From assembly GCA_025360565.1 (NCBI GenBank), contig JANYBY010000422.1, positions 1 through 7,910 of the forward strand: 7,910 bases of DNA, written 5' to 3'. Below, piece by piece: positions 1-6,682 of this stretch. The stretch's first letter is position 1. Every line of letters begins with the position of its first letter. Source of the DNA: Bacteroidota bacterium. Its GTDB lineage: Bacteria > Bacteroidota > Bacteroidia > B-17B0 > Aurantibacillaceae. The position numbers and the translations under genes are program-made. The notes under the pieces are model-generated. The model was given only the letters and a program-made list of their open reading frames with translations, was not told the DNA's origin and did no database searches.

Positions 1-187
1 TTTTATCTGTGATCGCTGGGGAACTAAAGTTTACGAAGTACAAAGCCCTACAGGAAATATAGCATGGGATGGAAAAAATTTACAAGGTAAGGAGTGTGCA
101 GCAGGAGTTTATTTTTACATTATTACAGCTAAAGGAAATGATAAAAAGGAATATAAAACAAAAGGAAATGTTAGTTTATTCAGATAA
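1..187 (+). CDS. C-terminal fragment of a secreted protein with a T9SS type B sorting domain (5' end outside window)
   Basis: Reading from base 2, an open frame of 61 codons runs to TAA at 185-187 and has no start inside the window, so the gene continues to the left. The residues fit the gliding-motility-associated (type B) C-terminal sorting domain of Bacteroidota: an RWG motif near the start (DRWGTKVYE), then WDGKN, then a G-V-Y-F-Y strand, and a final strand ending in SLFR just before the stop. In this family the domain directs export of large adhesins or enzymes across the outer membrane by the type IX secretion system. What the rest of the protein does cannot be told from this fragment. 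The neighbouring gene converges on it with a gap of only 15 bp, and I see no hairpin terminator there. Confidence 0.85.
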   Translation, partial: FICDRWGTKVYEVQSPTGNIAWDGKNLQGKECAAGVYFYIITAKGNDKKEYKTKGNVSLFR

Positions 188-202
188 TTTTTTGTGACTT
201 TC

Positions 203-1108
203 TTAATGTATTATCTTCGTTTTGCTCACCACACTCGCCATATTAAAACGGCCCACGGCTTTTGTTTTTGCGCCAGAAGGGGTAACAATATTTGTTTTTA
301 CGTTTTCGGGCGTAGTGGCAAATAAACCGCCGTTATTAATTTGATTAATAGCCTGAATAAAGAAAAAATAATTTTCGCGTGAAATAGAGTGGATCTCAAC
401 TTTACAAATATCCAATCGTTTATATTTTTTAAAACCCAATAAAGTTCCAACGGGTGTAAAATTAATCGTGTCTTCGGGCGCATTGGTTACAACCCCGCCG
501 GTACCGTCAATACAAACATTCAGATCTTCAGGGGAGTTAAACAAGGTATCGTTTCTTAATGTTTTTATCCAATAGTAATCAGGGTTATTGTCGGCCTTGT
601 CTCTCGCGTTGAGCAAACAATAATAGCTTGAGTCTTTTGAAGGCCTTCCAAAACCGCCGCTGCCTGTAGGAAACTGACTGATACTGTCAATTATTGCAGC
701 TCGGGGCTGAGTGCTTAATGAGGTATACGTTACACCATCCAACGATACATCCAAACGATACTGATGGTTAACTCTTGAAATGGTGTCGGTTGGCGAAAGG
801 GTATAAACATAATTGCCATTGCTTACATAATTAAATGTATATTGAGTATTTGAAGTAAGATCGGTTAATAGAATATTCGCGTTTGGCACCGGCGGCGCAT
901 CGCGGTTACTAAAATAACTATCGTTGGTTACTATTTTAATAGTTTGATCTGCCCTTAAATTATTTACAAACGCATCAATTACATACAATTTAGAACCTTC
1001 ATCCAATTTGATCTGTATCACGTCGGTACATGAAGAAAAAATTAAAAATGCAAAATTAAAAATTAAAAATTTTAATATTGTTTTCATGTTTATTTTATAA
1101 TTCTTCAT
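203..1108 (-). CDS. DUF4249 family outer-membrane lipoprotein
   Basis: The 301-residue product begins with a basic and hydrophobic signal sequence ending in FLIFSSC. Cys27 fits a lipoprotein signal peptidase II site, so the mature protein is probably a lipid-anchored periplasmic or surface protein. The body resembles the DUF4249 family: an early segment around KLYVIDAFV, beta-rich stretches with a predicted 'VSLDGVTY' strand, and a C-terminal GRFNMASVVS segment. This family usually lies beside a TonB-dependent receptor, as here, and its biochemical role is unknown; I infer a receptor-associated lipoprotein. The first ATG (1108) lies 2 bp after the receptor stop codon. The second ATG at codon 8 (base 1087) gives a more usual signal peptide with the cysteine at residue 20, so either start is possible. 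It has no room for its own promoter in that gap and is probably co-transcribed with the receptor. Confidence 0.82.
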   Translation of the reverse strand: MKNYKINMKTILKFLIFNFAFLIFSSCTDVIQIKLDEGSKLYVIDAFVNNLRADQTIKIVTNDSYFSNRDAPPVPNANILLTDLTSNTQYTFNYVSNGNYVYTLSPTDTISRVNHQYRLDVSLDGVTYTSLSTQPRAAIIDSISQFPTGSGGFGRPSKDSSYYCLLNARDKADNNPDYYWIKTLRNDTLFNSPEDLNVCIDGTGGVVTNAPEDTINFTPVGTLLGFKKYKRLDICKVEIHSISRENYFFFIQAINQINNGGLFATTPENVKTNIVTPSGAKTKAVGRFNMASVVSKTKIIH

Positions 1109-1110
1109 GA

Positions 1111-3468
1111 TTAAAATTTAAAATTATAAGTAACTGCCGGTATAAAACTTCCAACAACCGAAAAACGAACCGCTTCGGTTTGTAATTTATTATCCGCATT
1201 ATTTCTGAAATAGATACTAAAAGCGTTTCGTCTGTTGTAAACATTATAAACACTAAAGACCAAGGTTTGATTGTATTCGCCATTTTTAATTTTACCAAAG
1301 CTATAAGTGGCACCAATATCTAAACGATGGTAGGGCGTAATTCTGTAATTGTTTCTGATGTTATCGGTATTGTAAGGGATGTTAAAATTTTGGATCTGAA
1401 TTTTTGAATTAGGAAAAGAGGCAGGGGTTCCACTTAAAAAAACAAAATTTGCCGAAACGTTCCAGCGTTTAGAAACATCGACATTTACACTTGTATTTAA
1501 ACAATGCGTTCTGTCGTATCGGCTAAAAAACCAATTATCATTACTTATGCCATTTACCAAGCGCTCTGTTTTACTTAAGGTATAACTTATCCAACCTTTT
1601 AATTTTCCTTTATTTTTCTTTACATAAAATTCGGCTCCATAAGCTCTTCCTAAACCTTGCAGTAATTGCCCTTCTACTTTATCATTAATAAAGAGGTCGG
1701 CATTGTCAATATAATCCAATTGGTTTTGAATGTATTTATAATACACCTCTACAGATGTTTCGTACATATTTTCTTTAAAATTTCTGAAATAACCAATGCT
1801 TCCTTGGTCGGCTAAAAGTGGTTTTAAATTGTTCGAGGCAAGGGTATAAACATCTAACGGTGTGCTTGCTGCCGTATTGCTGATCAGTTGAAGGTATTGC
1901 GCCATGCGGTTATAACTGGCTTTAATGGAGCTGAATTGATTAATAACATAATTGGCCGAAAACCGGGGTTCAGGATTTACGTATGCTTTAATGATCTGTC
2001 CGTTCGTGTAACTTTTAGTTTCTTTAAACGGAAGAGTTTCGTTTGAAATGGTATCTCCATAATAATAGGCTTTGCCTTTGCCTAAATAATTATACATGCT
2101 CACACGTAATCCATATTCAAAAGTAAGGCGAGGTAAAATTTTATGTTCGTTGCCCACGTAAACAGAATATTCAACGCCGTAACGTTTATCGGCTTTAAAA
2201 GTAACACTTGAACCGGAGGCAAATTGCCCTGTAGCGTTATAAGGTAAAAAATCGTAAAACAAAGCCTGTGCGCCAAACCTAATTGTGTTTTTAGTGTTTA
2301 AAAAATAAGTGAAATCGGGTTTAATACTATAATTAACAATGTTACTCTTCCAATCAAAACTTTGATTATTACTTTCTAATTTAAAACCTAAAAAATAATT
2401 GTAGTTACTGTTGAACGCGGTAATGTTCATGAATAATTTATTGTTGAAAACATGATTCCATCGAAGTGAAGCGGTAGCGTTACCCCAATTAAATTTAAAG
2501 GCGGTGGCTCCAAATACATCTCTGCCAAAGTAACCGCTGGCAAACACTGTATTTTTATCATTTATTCTATAATTAATTTTAACTGTTAGATCGTAAAAAT
2601 AAAAATCAGATTTTTTAATAGGACTGCTTGAAGCAACAAAAGGTTTTACCAACGCATCAATATAACTTCTTCTGGCCGCAACTATAAAACTCATTTTATT
2701 TTTAATAATGGGCCCTTCAATACTTAAACGACTAAAAATACTGCCAATACCGCCGTTAACAGTAAACTTTTTGCTGTTACCTTCTTTCATTCTAATATCA
2801 AGAATAGAAGAAACCCGGCCGCCATATTGCGAGGGAATACCGCCCTTAATTAATTTTACATCTTTTACCGCATCAGGATTAAACACGGAGAAAAATCCGA
2901 ATAAGTGAGATGAGTTGTATACAGGCGCTTCATCCAACAAAATTAAATTCTGATCAATGTTTCCTCCACGCACATTAAAGCCTGTCGCGCCTTCGCCCAT
3001 GGTTGTTACACCGGGTAAAAGCTGAATGGCCCTGATAATATCAACTTCGCCAAGCAATGCAGGAATTTTATTTATTTGCTTAATGTCTAATTTAGAAACA
3101 CCCATGTCGGTACTCTTCACATTTTTATCTTCGGCTTCACCGGTAATTACAACTTCATCTAATTGTTTTCCTTCTTCACCTAATTCAAAATTTTGTTTAA
3201 TGTTTTTATCTAAATTAACCGAAAAGGTATAGGTTTGATAACCAATAATAGAAACAGAAATTACATGTTCTCCTTTTGGAAGTGTAAGCGAAAAGAAACC
3301 ATACTCGTTTGCCGAAGCGCCAATATTTGAACCTTTTTTAGAAACGGTAGCGCCAATTAATGATTCGCCATTTTTTACATCCTTAATGTAACCGCTAAGC
3401 GTAAATTTTTCCTGCGCCAAAAAAGAAAGCCCTAAAACAAAAAAGAAAATAAAAAATTTAAAACGCAT
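1111..3468 (-). CDS. TonB-dependent outer-membrane receptor with carboxypeptidase-regulatory-like N-terminal domain
   Basis: This is an outer-membrane beta-barrel receptor powered by TonB/ExbBD, presumably importing an unknown ligand. With the start at 3468 it has 785 residues. Residues 1-18 form a signal peptide (FFIFFFVLGLSFLA, cut before Q19). Residues 22-100 form a carboxypeptidase-regulatory-like domain (SGYIKD, GATVSKKG, GFFSLTLPKG). LDEVVITG at 103-110 marks the junction to the plug. The plug, about 125-230, carries LLPGV, FNVRGGN, LILLDEAPVYN and GGIPSQYGGRVSS. The rest is barrel, ending in a strand with terminal phenylalanine (TYNFKF). I reject a longer frame that opens with TTG at 3507, because that codon lies inside the promoter -7 element and the signal peptide begins at the ATG at 3468. 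No SusD-like gene is present; the partner is the DUF4249 lipoprotein downstream. The substrate cannot be read from the sequence. Confidence 0.93.
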   Translation of the reverse strand: MRFKFFIFFFVLGLSFLAQEKFTLSGYIKDVKNGESLIGATVSKKGSNIGASANEYGFFSLTLPKGEHVISVSIIGYQTYTFSVNLDKNIKQNFELGEEGKQLDEVVITGEAEDKNVKSTDMGVSKLDIKQINKIPALLGEVDIIRAIQLLPGVTTMGEGATGFNVRGGNIDQNLILLDEAPVYNSSHLFGFFSVFNPDAVKDVKLIKGGIPSQYGGRVSSILDIRMKEGNSKKFTVNGGIGSIFSRLSIEGPIIKNKMSFIVAARRSYIDALVKPFVASSSPIKKSDFYFYDLTVKINYRINDKNTVFASGYFGRDVFGATAFKFNWGNATASLRWNHVFNNKLFMNITAFNSNYNYFLGFKLESNNQSFDWKSNIVNYSIKPDFTYFLNTKNTIRFGAQALFYDFLPYNATGQFASGSSVTFKADKRYGVEYSVYVGNEHKILPRLTFEYGLRVSMYNYLGKGKAYYYGDTISNETLPFKETKSYTNGQIIKAYVNPEPRFSANYVINQFSSIKASYNRMAQYLQLISNTAASTPLDVYTLASNNLKPLLADQGSIGYFRNFKENMYETSVEVYYKYIQNQLDYIDNADLFINDKVEGQLLQGLGRAYGAEFYVKKNKGKLKGWISYTLSKTERLVNGISNDNWFFSRYDRTHCLNTSVNVDVSKRWNVSANFVFLSGTPASFPNSKIQIQNFNIPYNTDNIRNNYRITPYHRLDIGATYSFGKIKNGEYNQTLVFSVYNVYNRRNAFSIYFRNNADNKLQTEAVRFSVVGSFIPAVTYNFKF

Positions 3469-3504
3469 GTATAAATGTAGTTGTGTTTTGATAATAATCA
3501 GGGG

Positions 3505-3535
3505 CAAAACTATGGAAACTTATTTTGTCTCACAA
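3505..3535 (-). promoter_or_regulatory. Promoter of the TonB receptor-DUF4249 operon
   Basis: On the minus strand, TAGTTTTG at 3512-3505 matches the Bacteroidota -7 consensus TAnnTTTG exactly. A TTG at 3535-3533 lies 20 bp upstream and fits the -33 element. Transcription would start near 3498, giving a leader of about 30 nt before the ATG at 3468. The leader is A- and T-rich with no Shine-Dalgarno sequence, as is usual in this phylum. The match is by eye and no transcript evidence is available. Confidence 0.6.
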
Positions 3536-3541
3536 GTTTCC
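3514..3541. promoter_or_regulatory. Perfect 8-bp inverted repeat over the receptor promoter, candidate operator
   Basis: GGAAACTT at 3514-3521 and AAGTTTCC at 3534-3541 are perfect reverse complements separated by 12 bp, so the arm centres are 20 bp apart, about two helical turns. The repeat fills the space between the -7 and -33 elements of the leftward receptor promoter and overlaps the -33 TTG. This position suits a dimeric DNA-binding regulator that blocks polymerase. It lies upstream of the predicted transcription start, so it would not be in the receptor mRNA. No regulator gene is in the window, and the binding role is inference. Confidence 0.4.
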
Positions 3542-3666
3542 TGCACTAAAAAATCACCTTTCATGTAAAAAAGTGCCATTATTATCGGTAAGCTAACTTT
3601 TATTAGGGATAAGTTGAGAATTTACAAGGTAAATGACAAAAAAGGGTATAGAAAATTATATTTTAG

Positions 3667-3674
3667 TAAGTTTG
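3667..3674 (+). promoter_or_regulatory. Predicted -7 element of the hisS promoter
   Basis: TAAGTTTG matches the Bacteroidota -7 consensus TAnnTTTG exactly and is followed by CA, a common continuation. It lies 16 bp before the hisS ATG, so the transcript leader would be only about 10 nt. I see no clear TTG at the expected -33 position (around 3640-3650), so the upstream half is weak. The 222-bp divergent region 3469-3690 otherwise holds only the receptor promoter, its inverted repeat and AT-rich sequence with short, unconvincing dyads. Confidence 0.5.
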
Positions 3675-3690
3675 CATCATCAAAACCTAA

Positions 3691-5121
3691 ATGAAACCAT
3701 CGATACCAAGAGGAACCCGCGATTTTGGACCTGCAGAAATGCAGAAACGCCAGTATATTTTAAATATTATCCGCAAAAATTTTGAGTTGTTCGCCTATCA
3801 GCCCATCGAAACGCCGGCGATGGAGAATATTGGAACCTTAACAGGAAAATATGGAGATGAAGGAGACCAATTAATTTTTAAGATCTTAAATTCCCGTATT
3901 CACGAAAGCAAAAATAAAGATGTTTTAAAAAAAGAATTTGATCTTTCACTTGAGTCATCGCGAAACTCAGAAGAGCTCACCGAAAAAGCATTACGTTACG
4001 ATCTTACCGTTCCCTTTGCGCGTTTTGTGGTAATGAACCAGCACAATTTAACTTTTCCTTTTAAGCGATATCAGATCCAACCGGTGTGGCGGGCCGACAG
4101 ACCGCAGAAGGGAAGGTACCGCGAATTTTATCAGTGCGATGCCGATGTGATAGGAAGTAATTCGCTGATAAATGAATTGGATCTGATCGCACTGATGGAT
4201 AAATCGTTTGGGGAATTAAATATTCCGGTAGTGTTGAAAATAAATAACCGAAAAATTCTTGCCGGGATTGCTGAAACAATTGGCGCTCCCGATAAAATGA
4301 TTGATATCGCCGTTGCTATTGATAAAGTTGATAAAATTGGACAACAGGGTGTTGAAAATGAACTAAAAGAAAAAGGTTTTACAAAAGATCAGATAAGAGT
4401 ATTATATGGTGCGATATTAGTACATGGAGGATCAGTTATTTATGGCGATAGTTTAAGAGATAAAAACAATAATATTAATAGTCTGAGTGCATTAGTTAAT
4501 GGAACTGAGTTTGGGAAAAACGAAACGTTTAGGAAAGGGATAGATGAATTAGCATATTTGTTTAACAACATTGAAGTTAGCGATTCTAAAAAATTCAGAG
4601 TTCAATTTGATGCTACCCTCGCGCGCGGCTTAAATTATTATACCGGAACTATTTTTGAAGTAAAAACAAATGCCGGAACATTTACTCCAAGCATTTTGGG
4701 AGGCGGGCGTTACGATGACCTTACAGGAATTTTTGGTTTGCCCAATATGAGCGGGGTGGGAATTTCTTTTGGTATCGATCGTATTTACGATGTGATGGAA
4801 GAGTTGAATTTATTTCCGGAAAACATCAGTAAAACTGCGAGTACTCAATTGTTGTTCGCGCATTTTGATGAGGTCACACAAAGTCATTGCATTAAATTAG
4901 CGGGTGAGTTGCGTAAAAACAATATTTCATGCGAAATTTATCCGGATGTGACAAAAAAATTAGGAAAACAATTTGATTACGCCAATAAAAAAAACATTCC
5001 GTTTGTATGCACCGTTGGCAGCAACGAAATGCAAAGCGGAGTATATGCTTTGAAGAACATGGAAAAAGGCGAGCAACAGCAATTAAATTTAACCGACTTG
5101 ATCGAGTTTTTAAAAAAATAG
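3691..5121 (+). CDS. hisS: Histidyl-tRNA synthetase
   Basis: This cytoplasmic class II aminoacyl-tRNA synthetase activates histidine with ATP and charges tRNA-His. The 476-residue protein has the expected order of parts: RGTRDF at 7-12; the substrate-pocket segment RYDLTVPFAR at 102-111; motif 2 from R134 to Q148, including GRYREFYQ; the histidine-specific loop ARGLNYYTG at 311-319; motif 3 with GGGRYDDL at 337-344 and FGIDR at 360-364; and an anticodon-binding domain from about 385 to the end. It is somewhat longer than the roughly 420 residues of the E. coli enzyme, partly through an insert around residues 68-98. Wording such as REFYQCD and LARGLNYYTG recalls eukaryotic HisRS more than the E. 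coli form. The ATG follows an A-rich leader. hutH lies 61 bp downstream on the same strand. Confidence 0.97.
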   Translation: MKPSIPRGTRDFGPAEMQKRQYILNIIRKNFELFAYQPIETPAMENIGTLTGKYGDEGDQLIFKILNSRIHESKNKDVLKKEFDLSLESSRNSEELTEKALRYDLTVPFARFVVMNQHNLTFPFKRYQIQPVWRADRPQKGRYREFYQCDADVIGSNSLINELDLIALMDKSFGELNIPVVLKINNRKILAGIAETIGAPDKMIDIAVAIDKVDKIGQQGVENELKEKGFTKDQIRVLYGAILVHGGSVIYGDSLRDKNNNINSLSALVNGTEFGKNETFRKGIDELAYLFNNIEVSDSKKFRVQFDATLARGLNYYTGTIFEVKTNAGTFTPSILGGGRYDDLTGIFGLPNMSGVGISFGIDRIYDVMEELNLFPENISKTASTQLLFAHFDEVTQSHCIKLAGELRKNNISCEIYPDVTKKLGKQFDYANKKNIPFVCTVGSNEMQSGVYALKNMEKGEQQQLNLTDLIEFLKK

Positions 5122-5168
5122 CCACAAAGTGCTTTTTGTGAAACTTAGTGACTTAGAGCCTTTGTGGC
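5121..5168. repeat. Short palindromic repetitive element with CTTnGTG units
   Basis: GCCACAAAG at 5121-5129 is the perfect reverse complement of CTTTGTGGC at 5160-5168, giving a 9-bp stem around a 30-nt loop. The right half is made of 8-bp units, CTTAGTGA (5144-5151), CTTAGAGC (5152-5159) and CTTTGTGG (5160-5167), preceded by a looser copy around 5132-5143. From general knowledge, elements of this CTTnGTG type recur between genes in many Bacteroidota genomes; I cannot count copies here. The left arm begins at the last base of the hisS stop codon, and the element fills most of the hisS-hutH gap. It could fold in RNA and affect termination or read-through, but no T-run follows it. Confidence 0.65.
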
Positions 5169-5182
5169 AAAAATAAAATTAA

Positions 5183-6682
5183 ATGACCTTTAAAATAGAC
5201 CATACAAAAAAATTAAGCATTGCCGACCTCGAAAAATTTTTGGCCGATAACAATGCCAAAGTTGAACTGACGGAAGCAACTAAAAAAATAATTACCAAAG
5301 GCAGAACGTATTTAGACAATAAATTAAAAACACATGGTGCGCCCATTTATGGCGTGAATACAGGTTTTGGAGCTTTATGCAACGTTATTATTCCCGATAA
5401 GGACATTGAAGCTTTACAGGAAAATCTGGTAAAGAGTCACAGTTGCGGTATGGGTGCTGAGGTTCCCACACAAATTGTAAAGCTGATGTTGTTCTTAAAA
5501 ATTCAGTCGCTGGCTTACGGTAAAAGCGGCATTCAATTGCAAACGGTGGAACTGCTGTGCGATCTGATCAACCATAAGATCTACCCGGTTATATATCAAC
5601 AGGGCTCTTTGGGTGCAAGCGGCGATTTGGCTCCTTTGGCACATTTAAGTCTGGCGCTTTTGGGCTTAGGAAAAGTAAATTATAACGGTTCGCGTGTTGA
5701 CGCTTTAAAGGCATTGGGTAAAGAAAAGTTAAAGCCGGTAAAGTTAACTTCAAAAGAAGGTTTAGCTTTATTAAATGGTACACAATTTATGAGCGCTTAC
5801 GGAGTTTACCTGATAATAGAATCAAAAAAATTAAATAAATGGGCCGATTTCATTGGTGCGCTTTCGCTCGATGCGTTTGACGGCAGAATGGATCCGTTTA
5901 AAGATCACCTACATACCATTCGCGCGCACGCAGGGCAATTACAAACGGCCCAGGCTATTAGAAAATATTTGGCAGGAAGCGAAATTGGCAAACAAGAAAA
6001 AAAGCAGGTACAAGATCCGTATTCGTTTCGCTGCATGCCGCAGGTACATGGCGCTACAAAAGATACTTTAAATTATGTAACCTCAGTTTTTGAAACGGAA
6101 ATTAATTCAGTAACTGACAACCCGACCATTTTTCCGGAAGAAGATGAAATTTTAAGCGGAGGCAATTTTCACGGGCAGCCTTTGGCATTGGCGCTTGATT
6201 TTTTATGCATTGCCATGAGCGAATTAGCAAGCATTTCAGAAAGAAGAATTTATTTATTGATCAGCGGGCAACGTGGTCTGCCGGCTTTTTTGGCCTCAAA
6301 ACCCGGATTAAATTCAGGTTTTATGATCACACAATACACTGCGGCAAGTATTGTGAGCCAAAGTAAACAGTTGTGTACGCCCGCGAGTGCAGATAGTATT
6401 GTGAGCAGCAACGGGCAGGAAGATCATGTGAGTATGGGCGCAAATGCTGCTACCAAATGTTTTCAAGTAGTTGAGAATTCGAAAAAAGTGTTAGCAATAG
6501 AATTGTTGAATGCAGCACAAGCTTTAGAATTTAAACGTCCGCTTAAAACATCGGCACAAATAGAAAAATTGATCTCTTCTTTTCGTAAAAAAGTAAAATT
6601 TATTAAGCACGACGAAATAATGTATGATGTAATGCAGGGTTCGGTTCAATTTATCAATGAGAGTACGTTTATAAATGAATAA
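5183..6682 (+). CDS. hutH: Histidine ammonia-lyase
   Basis: This cytoplasmic enzyme removes ammonia from L-histidine to give urocanate, the first step of histidine degradation. The 499-residue length fits the family. The motif GSLGASGDLAPLAH contains Ala145-Ser146-Gly147, which cyclise into the MIO electrophile. Other family landmarks are YGVNTGFG at 56-63 (catalytic Tyr56), N198 in LLNGTQ, QDPYSFRC at 277-284 with Tyr280 and Arg283, F329 in GNFHG, and E413 in GQEDHVSMG. The pair Ser85-His86 corresponds to the Ser-His of histidine lyases rather than the His-His of tyrosine lyases or Phe-Leu of phenylalanine lyases. The ATG follows an A-rich leader (AAAATAAAATTAA). I see no TAnnTTTG element in the 61-bp gap, so it may share the hisS transcript. 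No hutU, hutI or hutG is in the window. Confidence 0.95.
   Translation: MTFKIDHTKKLSIADLEKFLADNNAKVELTEATKKIITKGRTYLDNKLKTHGAPIYGVNTGFGALCNVIIPDKDIEALQENLVKSHSCGMGAEVPTQIVKLMLFLKIQSLAYGKSGIQLQTVELLCDLINHKIYPVIYQQGSLGASGDLAPLAHLSLALLGLGKVNYNGSRVDALKALGKEKLKPVKLTSKEGLALLNGTQFMSAYGVYLIIESKKLNKWADFIGALSLDAFDGRMDPFKDHLHTIRAHAGQLQTAQAIRKYLAGSEIGKQEKKQVQDPYSFRCMPQVHGATKDTLNYVTSVFETEINSVTDNPTIFPEEDEILSGGNFHGQPLALALDFLCIAMSELASISERRIYLLISGQRGLPAFLASKPGLNSGFMITQYTAASIVSQSKQLCTPASADSIVSSNGQEDHVSMGANAATKCFQVVENSKKVLAIELLNAAQALEFKRPLKTSAQIEKLISSFRKKVKFIKHDEIMYDVMQGSVQFINESTFINE

Noticed and set aside
1036..1074. Low-complexity copies of an AAAATTAAAAAT-like unit
   Set aside because: They encode the hydrophobic F, L, I and N residues of the DUF4249 signal peptide. 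The repetition follows from AT-rich codons and does not need a separate explanation.
3469..3507. Upstream extension of the TonB receptor frame to a TTG at 3507
   Set aside because: The TTG falls within the -7 promoter element TAGTTTTG, and the 13 extra residues precede a clean signal peptide that starts at the ATG at 3468.
3543..3615. Other small dyads in the divergent region (GCACT/AGTGC, AACTT/AAGTT)
   Set aside because: Arms of 5 bp at these spacings are expected by chance in AT-rich sequence, and they do not line up with either promoter element.
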